This document shows, piece after piece, positions 1 through 12,367 of a stretch of DNA of 64,000 nt (the stretch's first letter is position 1; each line of letters begins with the position of its first letter). The DNA is taken from the NCBI GenBank assembly GCA_014549065.1, contig JACDOX010000003.1, positions 13,240,462 to 13,304,461 on the forward strand, in the 5' to 3' direction. The position numbers and the translations under genes are program-made. The DNA comes from Cardinalis cardinalis. Lineage: Eukaryota; Chordata; Aves; Passeriformes; Cardinalidae. The notes beneath the pieces are model-generated. The model did not search any database and was not told where the DNA came from. It saw only the letters and a program-made list of their open reading frames with translations.

Positions 1-1240
1 TTGGGGGGGAAGAAGATGCTGTTTTATAGGAGGACTGATCAGTTCACGTCTGTAAGCAAAAAAAACCCCACCCTTTACTTCAGTGCTTGGTAGATTAAGT
101 CTTTTATATACCATGTTTTATAGCAAAAGGGCTATGTTTGTACAGAAGGAGGTGCCAGAACGCTAATAGAAGTATAGTAGCTCNTCTGATGGGTGGGACA
201 GATTTCTGTTTGGAAAAAAAAATTAACCCCATGTGGGAGTGTAATCTTTGGCATTGTTAATTCTCGACATTTTGTTTCCCATACTTCTGGGGCTCTTGNT
301 GAGGGGAGCTTCATCTTCTTTCTAAAAATTTAATTTGTAAAGATAAAAAAAATTCTTAGAGGATTCCATCAGAAGCTTGTTAGCATGATCCTGTCTTTGG
401 CATGAGAACATGGAAGAGAAAAGAATCCAAGCATTTTAATTTGCTGGGAACAAGAAGAAGCTGGTTGGTAACTTTGGGATGCAGTCTTGCTCTCTGAAGC
501 ACATTACTTTGCGGGCGTGCAGGCATGTGACAGTGTGATCCTACATGGGGCTTGGTTGGTTTCAAGCATGCCTGGGGCCTCCTGTGGCCCTTTTGTTATT
601 TCTCAGCCTTTGGCACCGAGTGCTGGTGGGGGATGTGTGGAGATGGGGAAACAAGAGAAATGGATATTAGAATTCAGTAGCAGATTTAAATTAAGCAGAA
701 ACCTCAGTATGTTATAAACTGGTAAGGCTGTATATACACTATGGCATGTGGCTGGACCATAGTTATGCTCAGCAAACCACTGAGTATTGTGGGACAGTTC
801 ATACATTTTCTAATTCTTCCCAGAAAAAAAAAAGAGGATTTCAGTACTAAGTAATACCTTGTTATCGTATTTCTAACTGTTGGCAGCAAAGCAATTTGAA
901 CTTTCAAAAATAGCAGATTAGATATTTCCCTAAAACTATACATACCATTTAGCATCTTACAGATGTTCTGGGAGAACAGCACAGGGATTGACAGAAACTG
1001 GGACTGGAGGTGACTTAAGGAGCTAACAGAGTGTAGGGAAGGTTTTGGAAAAGCAGTGGTTTCCAACAGATGTCCTGTCAGGAGAGATGGGAAGGGACCA
1101 GAGATGGCAGAGCAAGAACTGCTCATCACAAACGTGACTTTTTCAGCCAAGAGGAGTCCAAGCTGACAATATCATTTGGAACTTTGCATCCTTAGTAGGA
1201 AGAGTTAAGAACAGGAGTGAAAAAGCCGGTAGCAGTAGAG

Positions 1241-1286
1241 ATAATGTCCTGACCTCTTAAAAGCATAATGTCCTGACCTCTTAAAA
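1241..1286. repeat. 24-bp tandem duplication
   Basis: The unit ataatgtcctgacctctt plus a short A-rich spacer occurs twice in direct succession with a period of 24 bases. The copies are identical over about 22 bases, which suggests a recent slippage or duplication event. No function is indicated. Confidence 0.85.
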
Positions 1287-2835
1287 CATAAGCATGAGGT
1301 GCCTATCTCAGAGAAAAATACTCCTCACAATGGTGGAAACTGAAGTCAGGGTTCTGCTACTATTGTAATAAGGCCAAAAATTAAACTAGAAAGTTTTGAC
1401 TTGGTGTGAAGACTAAGTGAAATAGAAAAATTAAATGGGCATCCAGTGCTGTGATATAGGGTCCAAAATCAGCTCACACATTGCTGTTAGTTCATAGTTG
1501 TTGATGCTGTAGCTTCAATAAGGGATCCTTTACCAGAAAATTAAGCTGTGTTTTCAGTTACAGAACTGTAAATAAAGTCAAATGCTTCTGAATTCAGTGG
1601 AGTTTTTGATTTCCACTGATGCAGTGGAGGGCAGAGGTTGAAACATGATTTATGTTTCCAGTTGTATTTCAAACTTGTTTTATATGAAGAAGTAAATAAT
1701 GCGTTGTGAGGTGGGTTGGGATCATAGGCAGCCCAGGTTGATGTAATTTTACATATATTAGTATGTGGTTACTGATCCTGTACTCGATTCTTTGCAAAGA
1801 GCTTGTTTGAGGTGTTCCACCCACGTAAGTTTTCATCTGTATCGTAATACGGAAAGCCAAATGCAATACAGCTGTTATTGAGTGAGTTATTTAGCTACAG
1901 GAGATACAGGCCAAAGCCATTTTACTACAGAACATTTTTCCTTCCATGAAAGCCATCCTTTTGCAGGATACTTTCTGTTCAGTTGTGTTCAGAGTAATTT
2001 GATTGTTATTTCTAATATATCATCAAAGTTTGGATTTGGGTTCTTGCTTATGTAAATATCTGAGACATGGTGACTAAGACTGGGATAACAANATAGGGAT
2101 TGCCTGTAGGAATCCTCTTACCACTTTAGAGTCATGGAGAAAGACAACCTGTGTCTTCAGAGGCCAGGAGGGTGGGAACTCTAAGACTGAATGTAAGGAG
2201 CCACATGTGTCTTAATAGATGGAAGATTTGACTTGGTTTCAAGTACTTTCTTTAAGATTGGAGGAAGGAAAAAGCTGCAGAGTAGGGAGATGCATGAAGC
2301 CTGGGGTTAAGAGCTTTAAAGTAGGGTAAGGTGTTGCTTTAGTTGTGTGTGTATATCTGTGGTTGATTGAAGGTGGTGATAGCAAATACCCACTGTTTTG
2401 GCAAGGACTGAGAAGTTGGTCTTTGACTTGACTAATATGTATGTGTATGTAGGATGGTTTTAAAAGAAGGGGAAAATAGTGGTTAATTTGGGCTATTTTT
2501 CGTTGAAACAAGGAGAAATGCAGTAACTTTTTGTTTCCAGAGAACTTTTTAGAAATATTAATTCAAATTAAGATTCATNTATTTTGTGAGGTTTTCATGT
2601 AGGGTGGAAAGCAGGGTGCCCTGTATTATTGCATATATAAATCAAGATGGTGCCTTCTTTTCTATGGAGCTTAAGGTAAAAGAGTTTTAAAGCCCAAGGT
2701 GGTTAAGGCTTGTCTGTAGACTTCTAAATAATATAAAAATGCAAAAGATTTTTATTTTATTAACTCTTTAAAAAATATTAACAAAGTGCTTATGGATAAA
2801 CAGTCAGCAGAAGCTTTAGAAATTGTGGGAGATTT

Positions 2836-2855
2836 ATGATGTCATATGATGTCAT
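2836..2855. repeat. Tandem pair of atgatgtcat decamers
   Basis: The decamer atgatgtcat occurs twice back to back. Each copy contains a TGATGTCA word resembling an ATF/CREB or AP-1 family site. The exact tandem arrangement is visible; any binding is inference. Confidence 0.6.
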
Positions 2856-5800
2856 TACAGCAATATGCTGCATTGTAAAACTTCAGAGCAACCACTGCTG
2901 TACCACCAGGGTGAATAATGGAGCATTCATTCACTCCTACCAAATCCCAACATCAAATATTCCACAGGCTCTCTTAAAACAGAAATTGTGCCTTTAGGAA
3001 CATGTACTGAGAAGTAATGTTTCAGAGGGTATAATCAGAGTACCTCAAAAAGAGTGGTAGATNTTTCAATTCCCAGAAGTTGTTGTGTTAAAACTGTAGA
3101 AAAGAGATTCTTTGAGGTGNAGGCTCTTCATATAGGAGCAGCTGAAAAAAATCTTGGCTATCTTGTGGGGAACTGGTGAGAAGGAGCACTAGAGGCCAAA
3201 TGCTGCTCGCTTACACCATTCTATGTTTGGGGTAGTGCCAAAGACGAGTGCTTTCCCTGCTGCGAGTGAGCTGGGGGAGTGCAGCTCTGAGGGGTCTGAG
3301 CTACCAGTGACTCTACTCTAAACCACACATAAAACAAGTTTAGCAATCTTGGACTGTTGAACAATGATTCATTTTATAATATGACCGCAAAATGTAGCTG
3401 TGTTGGTAATGATTACTTCAAACAGCTTGAGAAGCTGAATGAGCAAAGAGGAGTTGGGATTACCCTTAGCCCTACTGAGTGTCCTTGTTGGGCTGGAGGT
3501 CAAGGCTTCCTGGTATAGCTTTTGCCCNGGGCTGCACAGACAGGCAGGGCAGAGCTCTGCCTGCAATAGACAGACAAAGGTCTCATTCTTTAGTGGTAAA
3601 TGTGCTTTAGTAGCCACCACTGTATACTAATACATAAAATGAAAGGAAATGTTAAGTCTGCTGCTGCATGTTACTTGTTCAGGATGTTAACAGCTGTATG
3701 GCAAATACATCTAGAGTAGAGGAGGGAGAAGAAGATACAAGCAACTTTCATAGCCATCCTTTCATATCTGTAATTACATCCAGACTTAGCAGCAGTGTCA
3801 TTTCATTTTGCAAAGGAGNGTGGCAGCCCTTGAAGTGAGATTTGTTGGTGTTCAATCCCACACGGTAGAAAAGGTCCATTGTGCTCTGACCTGCTTTAAA
3901 ACAAACCATACTAAACCATGCATGCATACTCAAAGAGTCCCCCCTTTTTATAGACAACTGCCATTTGTTGCAAGGGTTGCTATGGCAAACCAGGGCAGAA
4001 AATCCTGTCTTGATGTTAAAGTGAAATACTCAGAAATTGTAAAAAGACAGATTTTGAGAATATAAATTAATTAAATGGCAGTAATTGCATTATTGCACTA
4101 TCTTGCCAGCGAAATAGTTATTCCTGTGAGAGTCTATTACTGTGTTANGTCTTGGAGCAGAGTGTAATTTTTTGCGTGTGCTCTAGGTTTTCAAAATCTG
4201 TCTTTGTGCTTTTATTTAATTCTAACTAATGATAAATAGTAGCTTAGCCTTGCAGAGGTGGTCGTCATCCAGTGTGATTGAGTTGTTAAATCTGTAAGAA
4301 GACNGAATAAGCATTTGCAGTTTGGGCTTTAAACTGGCAGAAATAGCTAACTCTAACCCCACCAATCTGGCCTACACAGCTGCTGGATAGTTTACTGGTT
4401 TGGGATCATTGTGTTTGGATTTGGACAGGAAATGTTGCGTTTCTTCCAGATAGAAGTCCTGCAGTGTCTAATGTGCCTTTTGCTCCTTGGCTGCTGGAGG
4501 TGCAAAGTGTCAGACAAGAAGGAGACTTCTATGGTACATAACCTCATTTGAGAGAAAAAGGAAAAAACCAAGGCTTTTTTTGTTGCTTGTCTTATTCAGC
4601 TCCCCATGTCCTGAGTACTTAACAGGTCTGACCTTACTGCAGTTGTGCCCTTCTTCAAATCAGCAATGAAATTACGAAGAATAAGCATCAGAAACAGANC
4701 TGATAACATGGATGCTGACTAGTGTCTTTTTAGTGCAATTAGAAAAGCTGCTTGGACTTTAAATTCTGAAAACAAAACAGTTTTGTCTCCTTACATCTAT
4801 AAGAGTTACTNACTAAAGTATTTCCTTACGTTTTTAAGTGGGTCTGTGTTATTGTCCTTTGATAACATTTGGGGAGAAATGAAGATGAAAATGCTTGTTT
4901 CCCACATCTGACATAGGAGATTCAGATTTAAAATGAGAAAGAAAACAAACCACTATACAGAAAAAGAAATGAACAGTGTTTTTTGTAGGTGCATTACCTT
5001 AGAATCCGTGAATAAGCTCACTCAGGGTGCCCTGGTGAGTGAAGTCTTTTCTGTTAGGTGTTCTCCAGGCAAATCTGGTCTTTGCTCTGTTGATCTCAGT
5101 TGATCAATCAGCCTCTGCTTGGCTGAATGNGGGCACAGGCCGGTGGCTCTGCGTTGATTATGCCAATATTGCCAGTCTTACGAATTGACCATCTGCTATT
5201 TGCTTTTGTATGCACTTAAGAATCNGGCAGGAAGAGCACTGGCAGTTCCCTAGGATTAGTACCTGTATGAAAGTTCAGGAGCTCTAGATCTCAGTTTTGC
5301 CACTGCCTATTTGTCTTCAAAAAGTCATCTTTAGCTGTACTGCTAGCTGCAGCTTGCTGTAGGTGGTTCTGTTGGTTAACAGAGGTAAATACGTGCTTCT
5401 GTCAAACTTCCAGAGTTCATTTTAGTACCCTGAGAGTGTCATTTTGTACATTCCCCTTGGAATGCCTTGGTCCCCTTGGTCNCTTTGGTTCCTGAGTAGG
5501 CAGTAGACTGGCCAATGCATCCAAAGAATGGAATGTGACAAAGCTTCTGTGTTGTGGATTGAATTTTATAAGTTTGGAAGAGGAACCAGCAGGTTCCCAA
5601 ATGGGAATTTAAAAAAAGAGGAATGTAAAAATGTTTCTAACTAGTTCATGTCAGCATCTTAATCTGGAATTGGCTGTGTCTAATGCGAGATGCTTTTCAT
5701 GCCATTGTGTTTGCCAGCTACCTCTTAGGCTAAGGCATCTGTAGTGATTCAAGAGTTCAACTTTGTGTTAAAAAAAGAAAGGCACTTGTGCAATATCATT

Positions 5801-8800
5801 AAAAGCTGAGCCAATTCTTTTTTTTTATATTACTTACTTGAATCCACTGTCTTTCCTAGTATTTTGTGAGGCATTTTTTTTTCCTTGTTGCATTCGTTGT
5901 TATTCGATTGAGAGATTTTTCACTACATTACCTGCCTTAAAATGATCTCATTTTCAAGGATAAAATTAAGGAGTTCTGAAAACCTGGATATTCTAATTGT
6001 CACTAGCGCAGAGATTAGGTGTAGGTGGCTGTGNGCTTTGAAAAGGAGTTTTGTATCCACTTACCAACTTTTCTTAAAATGGCAACTAAATAATTTTAAA
6101 AATACAGAAAAGGTTGATTGACAACTACTTTTTAGTATGTGTTGCAGACATTCCATACTAGTAAACATATGCAGAAAACATTGTAGCTACAACTACAACN
6201 TTCATGTTTATTAGATGCTTTTTTATACTATCCCTGCATTGTAAATGAATGATATTTATTTTAAATGCTGTATTTTTCCTCTATGGTTGCAACCACAATT
6301 AAACAGATTCCGTGTGTGGAATTATATCCCCAACTACTTCCTCCCAAGGTATTTTTAAACTTTTTGCCTGAATAATGTGTATTATTTTAATTACAGCACA
6401 TAATAATTATCTGGAAGATATTGGTTATTGTGTCNGTCCGAGATGGCACTTAAGTCCTTTTTTTCTCACAATTAACAGAATAATATTTGTTTCAGAGGTG
6501 GGCAGGGGTATGAACCCCAGTTAAATCCTAGCAGACATGTCANTATTGTAGCAGGGGAAAGCAAAGGAGCAGGTCCCTCCCTGGGTGGAAGCACTGGGAA
6601 CAAACGGGTGGCTGTATTTGTTTTGGCAGGCTGAAGCTGTTGTGAGCCCGCAGTCCCAGCCAAAACCAAGTGAGCTTGGACTTGACTTGAGCTGTTTCTC
6701 AAATGTTTTTGTGAACTCTCACTTTTTTTTTTTTAATTCCCCATGTTGTTTTAATTGTATTTCTCAGTGCTGGGAACATCACACTAGATCTTCCATGTTT
6801 TGGGATTATTTGTGAGAAGATTTCTCATCAGCTAATAGCAATTGTTTAACAAAAAGTCTTCATTGGTTAGGGTAAAATCTGAGCTCAGATGTGTGATCAC
6901 ATAAGGGAAAATTCCATTGAGACTTGGGGTGGAATGAAGCCCCCTCCTTAATACTTTTGTCTAACATATGTCACTGTATTAAAAATAATTACTTTGGTTC
7001 CTTAGAGGGGAATAAGAAGGGTTTTTTTAAAACCTGGAATTCTATATTGAGTAGGCAAATAAACTCCTGAGATTGCTTTCATTGGAAAAGGATATTTTAA
7101 ATGGTACCTTTTACTTGAACGTTGGCCAGTTTAATTTAGATTATTGCTTCTGACAATTAACCTCGTGTTGGGCTGCACTTGTCTCATTAGCAATGCGGCG
7201 AGTGATGAACTTGGATCCATGAGGGCTCAGCTCTCACCTGGGAAACTCGCCCGCCAAGGCTGTGCCACTGCTTATTAACAAAGTATTAACAATTTATTAA
7301 CAAATCCACCTCAAAGCTGTCTTTGGAGGGCTGGGACTGGGGGATTAAACAAATATATTAGTAGTCTTTTAAAATTCTTAGAATATTTTTGCCAAGAGAG
7401 AAAGTTAAACGGCAGAGGAGGNACGGATGTAAGTTTAAAAAATGCGTTGTTTTGAGATGATTTGGTTTTGGTGTTTTNCTTTTCAAACTTTTTGTAGTTT
7501 GAGACAGAGTTCCACCTTCGAAATTTATCTGCTTAAAAACAAGTTTTTAAATAAAAAGAGAATAGCGTGAGAGANAGTAAGAATATGGCTAAATAGTTAA
7601 AGATTAAAATTCTTAAATTCTGTTTGAATGTAATGCTTCATCTGCCAGGAAATGATCAGTTGATTTGTTTTTCATTTAAGCAAACCAGTTACGCAAGTTG
7701 TGGTTTTATGAACTGATTCTCTCTCTCTTTCTCCCCTGATTTTTATCCACCAAAGCAAATATCTGTTACTTCCACAATCTGCTGCTCTGCATTATACAGG
7801 GAATATTCTGAAATAATGTCATCTTTCGGTGGTGGTTTGGCAAAAAAAAGGATTGAACATAATTTTGTGCAATAGGAATAATGACTTAACCAACTTTGTA
7901 TAGCTTGAAACCTTCTCATATAGATATTGTCAGAAAATGTCCATACCCCAAGATGAAATGCAAAGAATTTTCTGGCATTTCTTGGAGAAACAGCTAAAAA
8001 AAACTTGTTTGCTTTTCAATATTTTTTTTTTACTTCTTATGTGGTTTATTTTTGAGTTATAACAACAAGCTGTGTACTTGTGTCTAATTTTACAACATAC
8101 ATATCAAATTTGTAGTGTCCAGAGTTAACACAACAACACATATTTTTATGTGCAGGAAGGGGGAAAAGTGTTAGTTCCTGAAGTAAGTTGTTGTTTTTTT
8201 CCTTTTAATGTTAATTCACTTTGTGTTATATTGTATCAGCTTCCTACAAATACTTCTACTAATACTTTCTTTACTGAAAATCAGTTAAGGAAGCAGGATT
8301 TAAACTGGCGACTGTGTTCTCTCCTTTTANTATGGCTATGCACATAATATTTGCATTCACTTAAAATATATCACACCTGCTATTTAGAAATACTTATTCC
8401 GTTGAATATCTGATAATGCCTACCTGACAGCAGATCCAAAGAGAATATATCAAAAGTGAGTTGTTGTGGCTGTAAACNGGGTTATTTTAGTGGAAAAATG
8501 GAATGTTTTCCTGTCCTTGGCTGCAGTGAGGGAGGGGTGTGTGCAGCTGGCCCATTGGCTGTGCAGCCCATATGTGCACAGTGAAGAGGGCTAATGCCAA
8601 GGTGTGAATTGACTGGCAGCCATCACCACGCCTGCCTGCCCTGCTCCTTCCTCATCTACCACTGCAGCTTTCCCTGCCCTTGGAACTGCATGTTGGCATT
8701 TTCTGTACTGCCCCACTCTGTATGGGCTGAGCAGGCACCCATAGGTGGCCTTTGAGTCACAGTAAAAGATATGTATTGTATAGGTATAGGCCGTGCCCCG

Positions 8801-11654
8801 GTAAGTCCNGGTTGCTCTTGATGGGCTGCAGCTGCGTTGTCCTTCAGNGGGCTGCTGCTGTGGCTAGTCAAGATAACTGGGATAAAAGGNGNTGGGTTGG
8901 CCAGTCAGGGAGAGCCTGGAAGGAGCCCTGACTAAGAAGGAACNATCTGCTGAAGAAGTCAGTGCTGTGAAGAGCTGCGCCCAGGAAAATCACCAAGAAG
9001 GTATGGGACTCTAGAAAATGTCATTACAACAGTATGGGACTCTTGAAATATGATAACAGGCACCCTTGGGCATGGCTCTTTTGGAGCAGGCATCCCTGGC
9101 TGATCCTTCTTATGGCGCCTCTAGTGCTCTCTTCCTCTGTTTATAAATTTGAGTAAAATGCTTGGGAAGAAAAGTCATGACTCAAGCCAAACAGCATGTA
9201 ACTCNTTGCCTTGGGGGTAGGAGGAAGGGATATTGTTCCTGTGCAACTGGGAGGTGCTGACCGTCATTCAGAGACGGGAGCAGCGAGGCATGGGCGGGAG
9301 GAGGAAGGTGACAGTGATGTGGCTCTGGTGGATGGATGAGCAGGCACTGACCAGCAGAGCTGCTTGCCATGAGGGATTCTCAGACAGGGTTGTTTCNTCT
9401 TATTCACTATGACAAATCTGAGGTCTGTTTTAGCAGAAAAGAAAACCTATTCATTGATTTTCAAGCTCAAAATTGAAATGGTTTTCTTTGTACCCAAGAA
9501 GGGCCTAAAAGGCTGTTTACAAGGTTGAGACCATTTTCTGGCTGGGGGCAGTTGCTGGTGGGGAGTTCTGCTGTCTCACTAAGGCTGAGGGAGAGTGTGC
9601 ATCGTTCTTGCCCATCAACCTGTCAAGCCTTCCTGTGTTTTGTGAGACACAACAAATTCCTTTTCCTCTACTGGCAGAAAACTCCTCAGCCATAATAACA
9701 GTATAATTTTGCAGTTCTGCCAAGATTGCTCAAAGGTTTTGGTTGTGATACTTAGTTACATGGGCTAATATTTCCTTTCAAGATAAAAATTAATCAAAAG
9801 ATGCTTTGAGTATGACATTCCTTTTGTTTATGTAGGACATATGGAGATACTCACCACAGTTAATGGAATATGAAGCTTTTTGTACACTGCATACCTGGAT
9901 AAAAGCTGGCTTAAGTCCCTAAATGCCCCCATTTCATTTGTAAAGAGTTTTTTAGCTTAACCTTAACACAGAGTATTTAGATTTCAAACTCCTATCTTAC
10001 TTTTTCTAAATGAACAGCATTCTTTAGACATCTCCAGATGAGGGGCTTCTGTATCTTGAGTTCACTTCTTTGAACATGTGACAAAAAACTTTTCACCTGA
10101 GAAGTAGGTAGAGGAGGTAACAAAGAGGCCACTGTTTTGGGCCTCCAGCAATGAAATTATTCCTGGTTATGAAGATTGTATGGACCATAATTTTCAGTAT
10201 GGCTTGACTGGACACCCTCTTGAATTTCCTCAGTGCAACGTGTTTAGTCTAGAGCAGTTTACCTAGACTAAGCCATTTCTCACAAAATCCTATAGGTTAA
10301 TCTCTAATATATCAATTTTGTTTAATATTTAATTTTACTCTCCTAGATTGCAGTTTTAATGGTAGGGCTGTGATCTTTTCCATCCACGCTGCAGTGATGA
10401 CTAGTCACACTGACTCGGACCCTTACTGCATGAGCTTTTCAAATGAGTTAATCTGTGATAAACTGTAAATCAGGGTCATCACGTGGGGAAATGAGAGCTG
10501 TTTTAGTGCTCCTCTGATTGGATTTTCTTCCACCATGAACTCAAATGAAGAAAGGAGGGTATTTTTTTGCTGATTAGGACTTAAAAATAGTTTTAAGTGT
10601 CAATTACTATAGTATTTTAGGCAGCTCAGATTTTTAGGATAATTCTATAGTTCCAAAGTTTTTTCTTACTCAGAAAGTCTTTATTTCTTTGGTGTGCATA
10701 CCTGTCTTAAGACCTCCAATATGAAACAACCAGTAACACTCCATGCCTCCAAATGAACAATAGGCTTTGNGGGAGTGAAATAGACTTTCATTAAGATGCA
10801 GATACCCACAGTGCAACCCACGTCCCACGACCTGAGTGAGTGCCAAGAGCAGAGAATAGATCCTGGCTGTGGGAAACGGCTGTGTCGGCAGGAACCAGAT
10901 TGAGGCTTTTCCTCCAGGGTGACCTTTGAAGTCAATCAGTTTGTGAAAACGATAGACTTCCCAAAGCTGCCTTGGTGTATTGGGCTAGTAATGCTCCCTC
11001 AATGCTGAGGTCTGCTCTGGTTCCCTGTGCCAGTAAGGAAAAGAGAATATATCTGGATTATATGAGGGCTGTTCAGCCTGTTCTTTGAGAAGATGTATGC
11101 AGTGTCTTCATCTTCCTACATAAGACTTTGTGAAGTAAGTATTTATATCTTGTTTTCTGCTGAAGCANGATACTATTAGTTGAAATCCCTAGTCAGATAC
11201 TCTTTATTTGTGGTACAGAGAAGAATGCTGGCAGCAGTATAGGTTGTGCCTTATGGTGAAATGGTATCTCTGGTAGATTCCAGGGATTTTCCANTGCTGG
11301 CGCCATGTTCTGAATAAGGCATCATCCCACTTTCTTTAATTATATTCTCCCAAACTGGGAATGGGCCTTTAGATTCCTTTTCTGCTTTCGCACACAGAAG
11401 CTGTGCGTATGTGGGCCCAAGACACCTGGGGCTTTGGGAGATGATTAGAAATGACAGTCTTTCCTCCCTTTTCTCTTGAAATATCACCCTGCAGCATTTT
11501 TTATCGCTTTGATTTGAACATGAGATAGGGTTTAGGAAAGAGAANGAAGTGGTGAGAGGAGGTAATAGAGCTCTACACCATCTCACAAGGGTGTTCGCGG
11601 TGCCGGTGCAACCAGTACTTGAGGCTTGGAGNGTCTGTCCTTGNAATCCTCACN

Positions 11655-11690
11655 CTGGTTTTGGCTGGGATAGAGTTACTTTTCTTCATA
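11655..11690 (+). mobile_element. Short fragment resembling the start of an avian ERV LTR
   Basis: About 36 bases starting ctggttttggctgggatag match, from memory, the opening of a very common avian endogenous-retrovirus LTR. The similarity fades after the tttcttcata word. No internal retroviral coding sequence, primer-binding site or second LTR is seen nearby, so this is at most a decayed solo fragment. A RepeatMasker run with an avian library would settle it. Confidence 0.45.
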
Positions 11691-12342
11691 GCAGATCCAC
11701 AATTTCTGTATGTGGTGATTACGTGACAATCTTAGCTGCTACTAAAGAAGTGGGGAACTGGAAATGCTTCTGAGCATGATGTGTGTGTGCTGCAAACTTC
11801 CAGATCCAAAATGTTAATAACTTTTTCCAGTCTTTACCGTGCGCGCAGAAATTTATCATTTAAATTAAAAAAATAGTTATTTCTATCTTTCTNTTTTTTG
11901 GTCTCTTCTTCACAAAATGACTAACGTGAAGTTAAAATGCTTACAGGATCCAAAAAGGATCTGGTGGCTTGTAAGAAAATAGGTTCAGTTCTAGGAAGAT
12001 GTGGGCTAAGAAAACAAATCTAGGTTCATTTCAGCATTAATGTGGGCTCATCAATGGTACAAGGGAAAACTGTTTTTTCTGAGTCTGGTAACAGTTCCTG
12101 CTTGCTCTGAGTCATCTCCTCTAGTGGTGAACTAGTCTTTTTTTTTCNGCTTTTGTTTTCTGTTGATAGGAAATGTAACATAGTTCAGTAACCAGCAGAG
12201 CTTTATTTAGACTTGTCAGAAATGCAGAATTTTTTGCTCTTCCTGGGAATAAAAAAAAGAGATGGGGAACTTCAGATCAGATTATCAACTGGAATAAGTG
12301 TCAGTGAAGGAAAATCTCTTATTTAATTTAATCAAATTCATC

Positions 12343-12367
12343 TAAATTTGCAATGCTATGCAAATTA
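12343..12367. promoter_or_regulatory. Inverted pair of octamer-like (POU) words
   Basis: A perfect octamer ATGCAAAT ends at 12365 and faces an inverted aatttgca arm at 12345-12352. The 8-bp arms are perfectly complementary across a 6-base spacer. The surrounding 100 bases are rich in TAAT-type words. The POU octamer motif is established knowledge; regulatory activity here is inference. Confidence 0.35.

Noticed and set aside
704..1150. 148-codon minus-strand ORF
   Set aside because: No recognisable domain, biased composition of low-complexity Ser/Leu/Phe stretches, and no promoter or splice context. Typical of chance in AT-rich intron DNA.
8870..8990. TATA-like gggataaaagg followed by a G-rich segment as a promoter
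   Set aside because: There is no coding region, CpG island or initiator context downstream, and several N fall in the motif region; chance is more likely.
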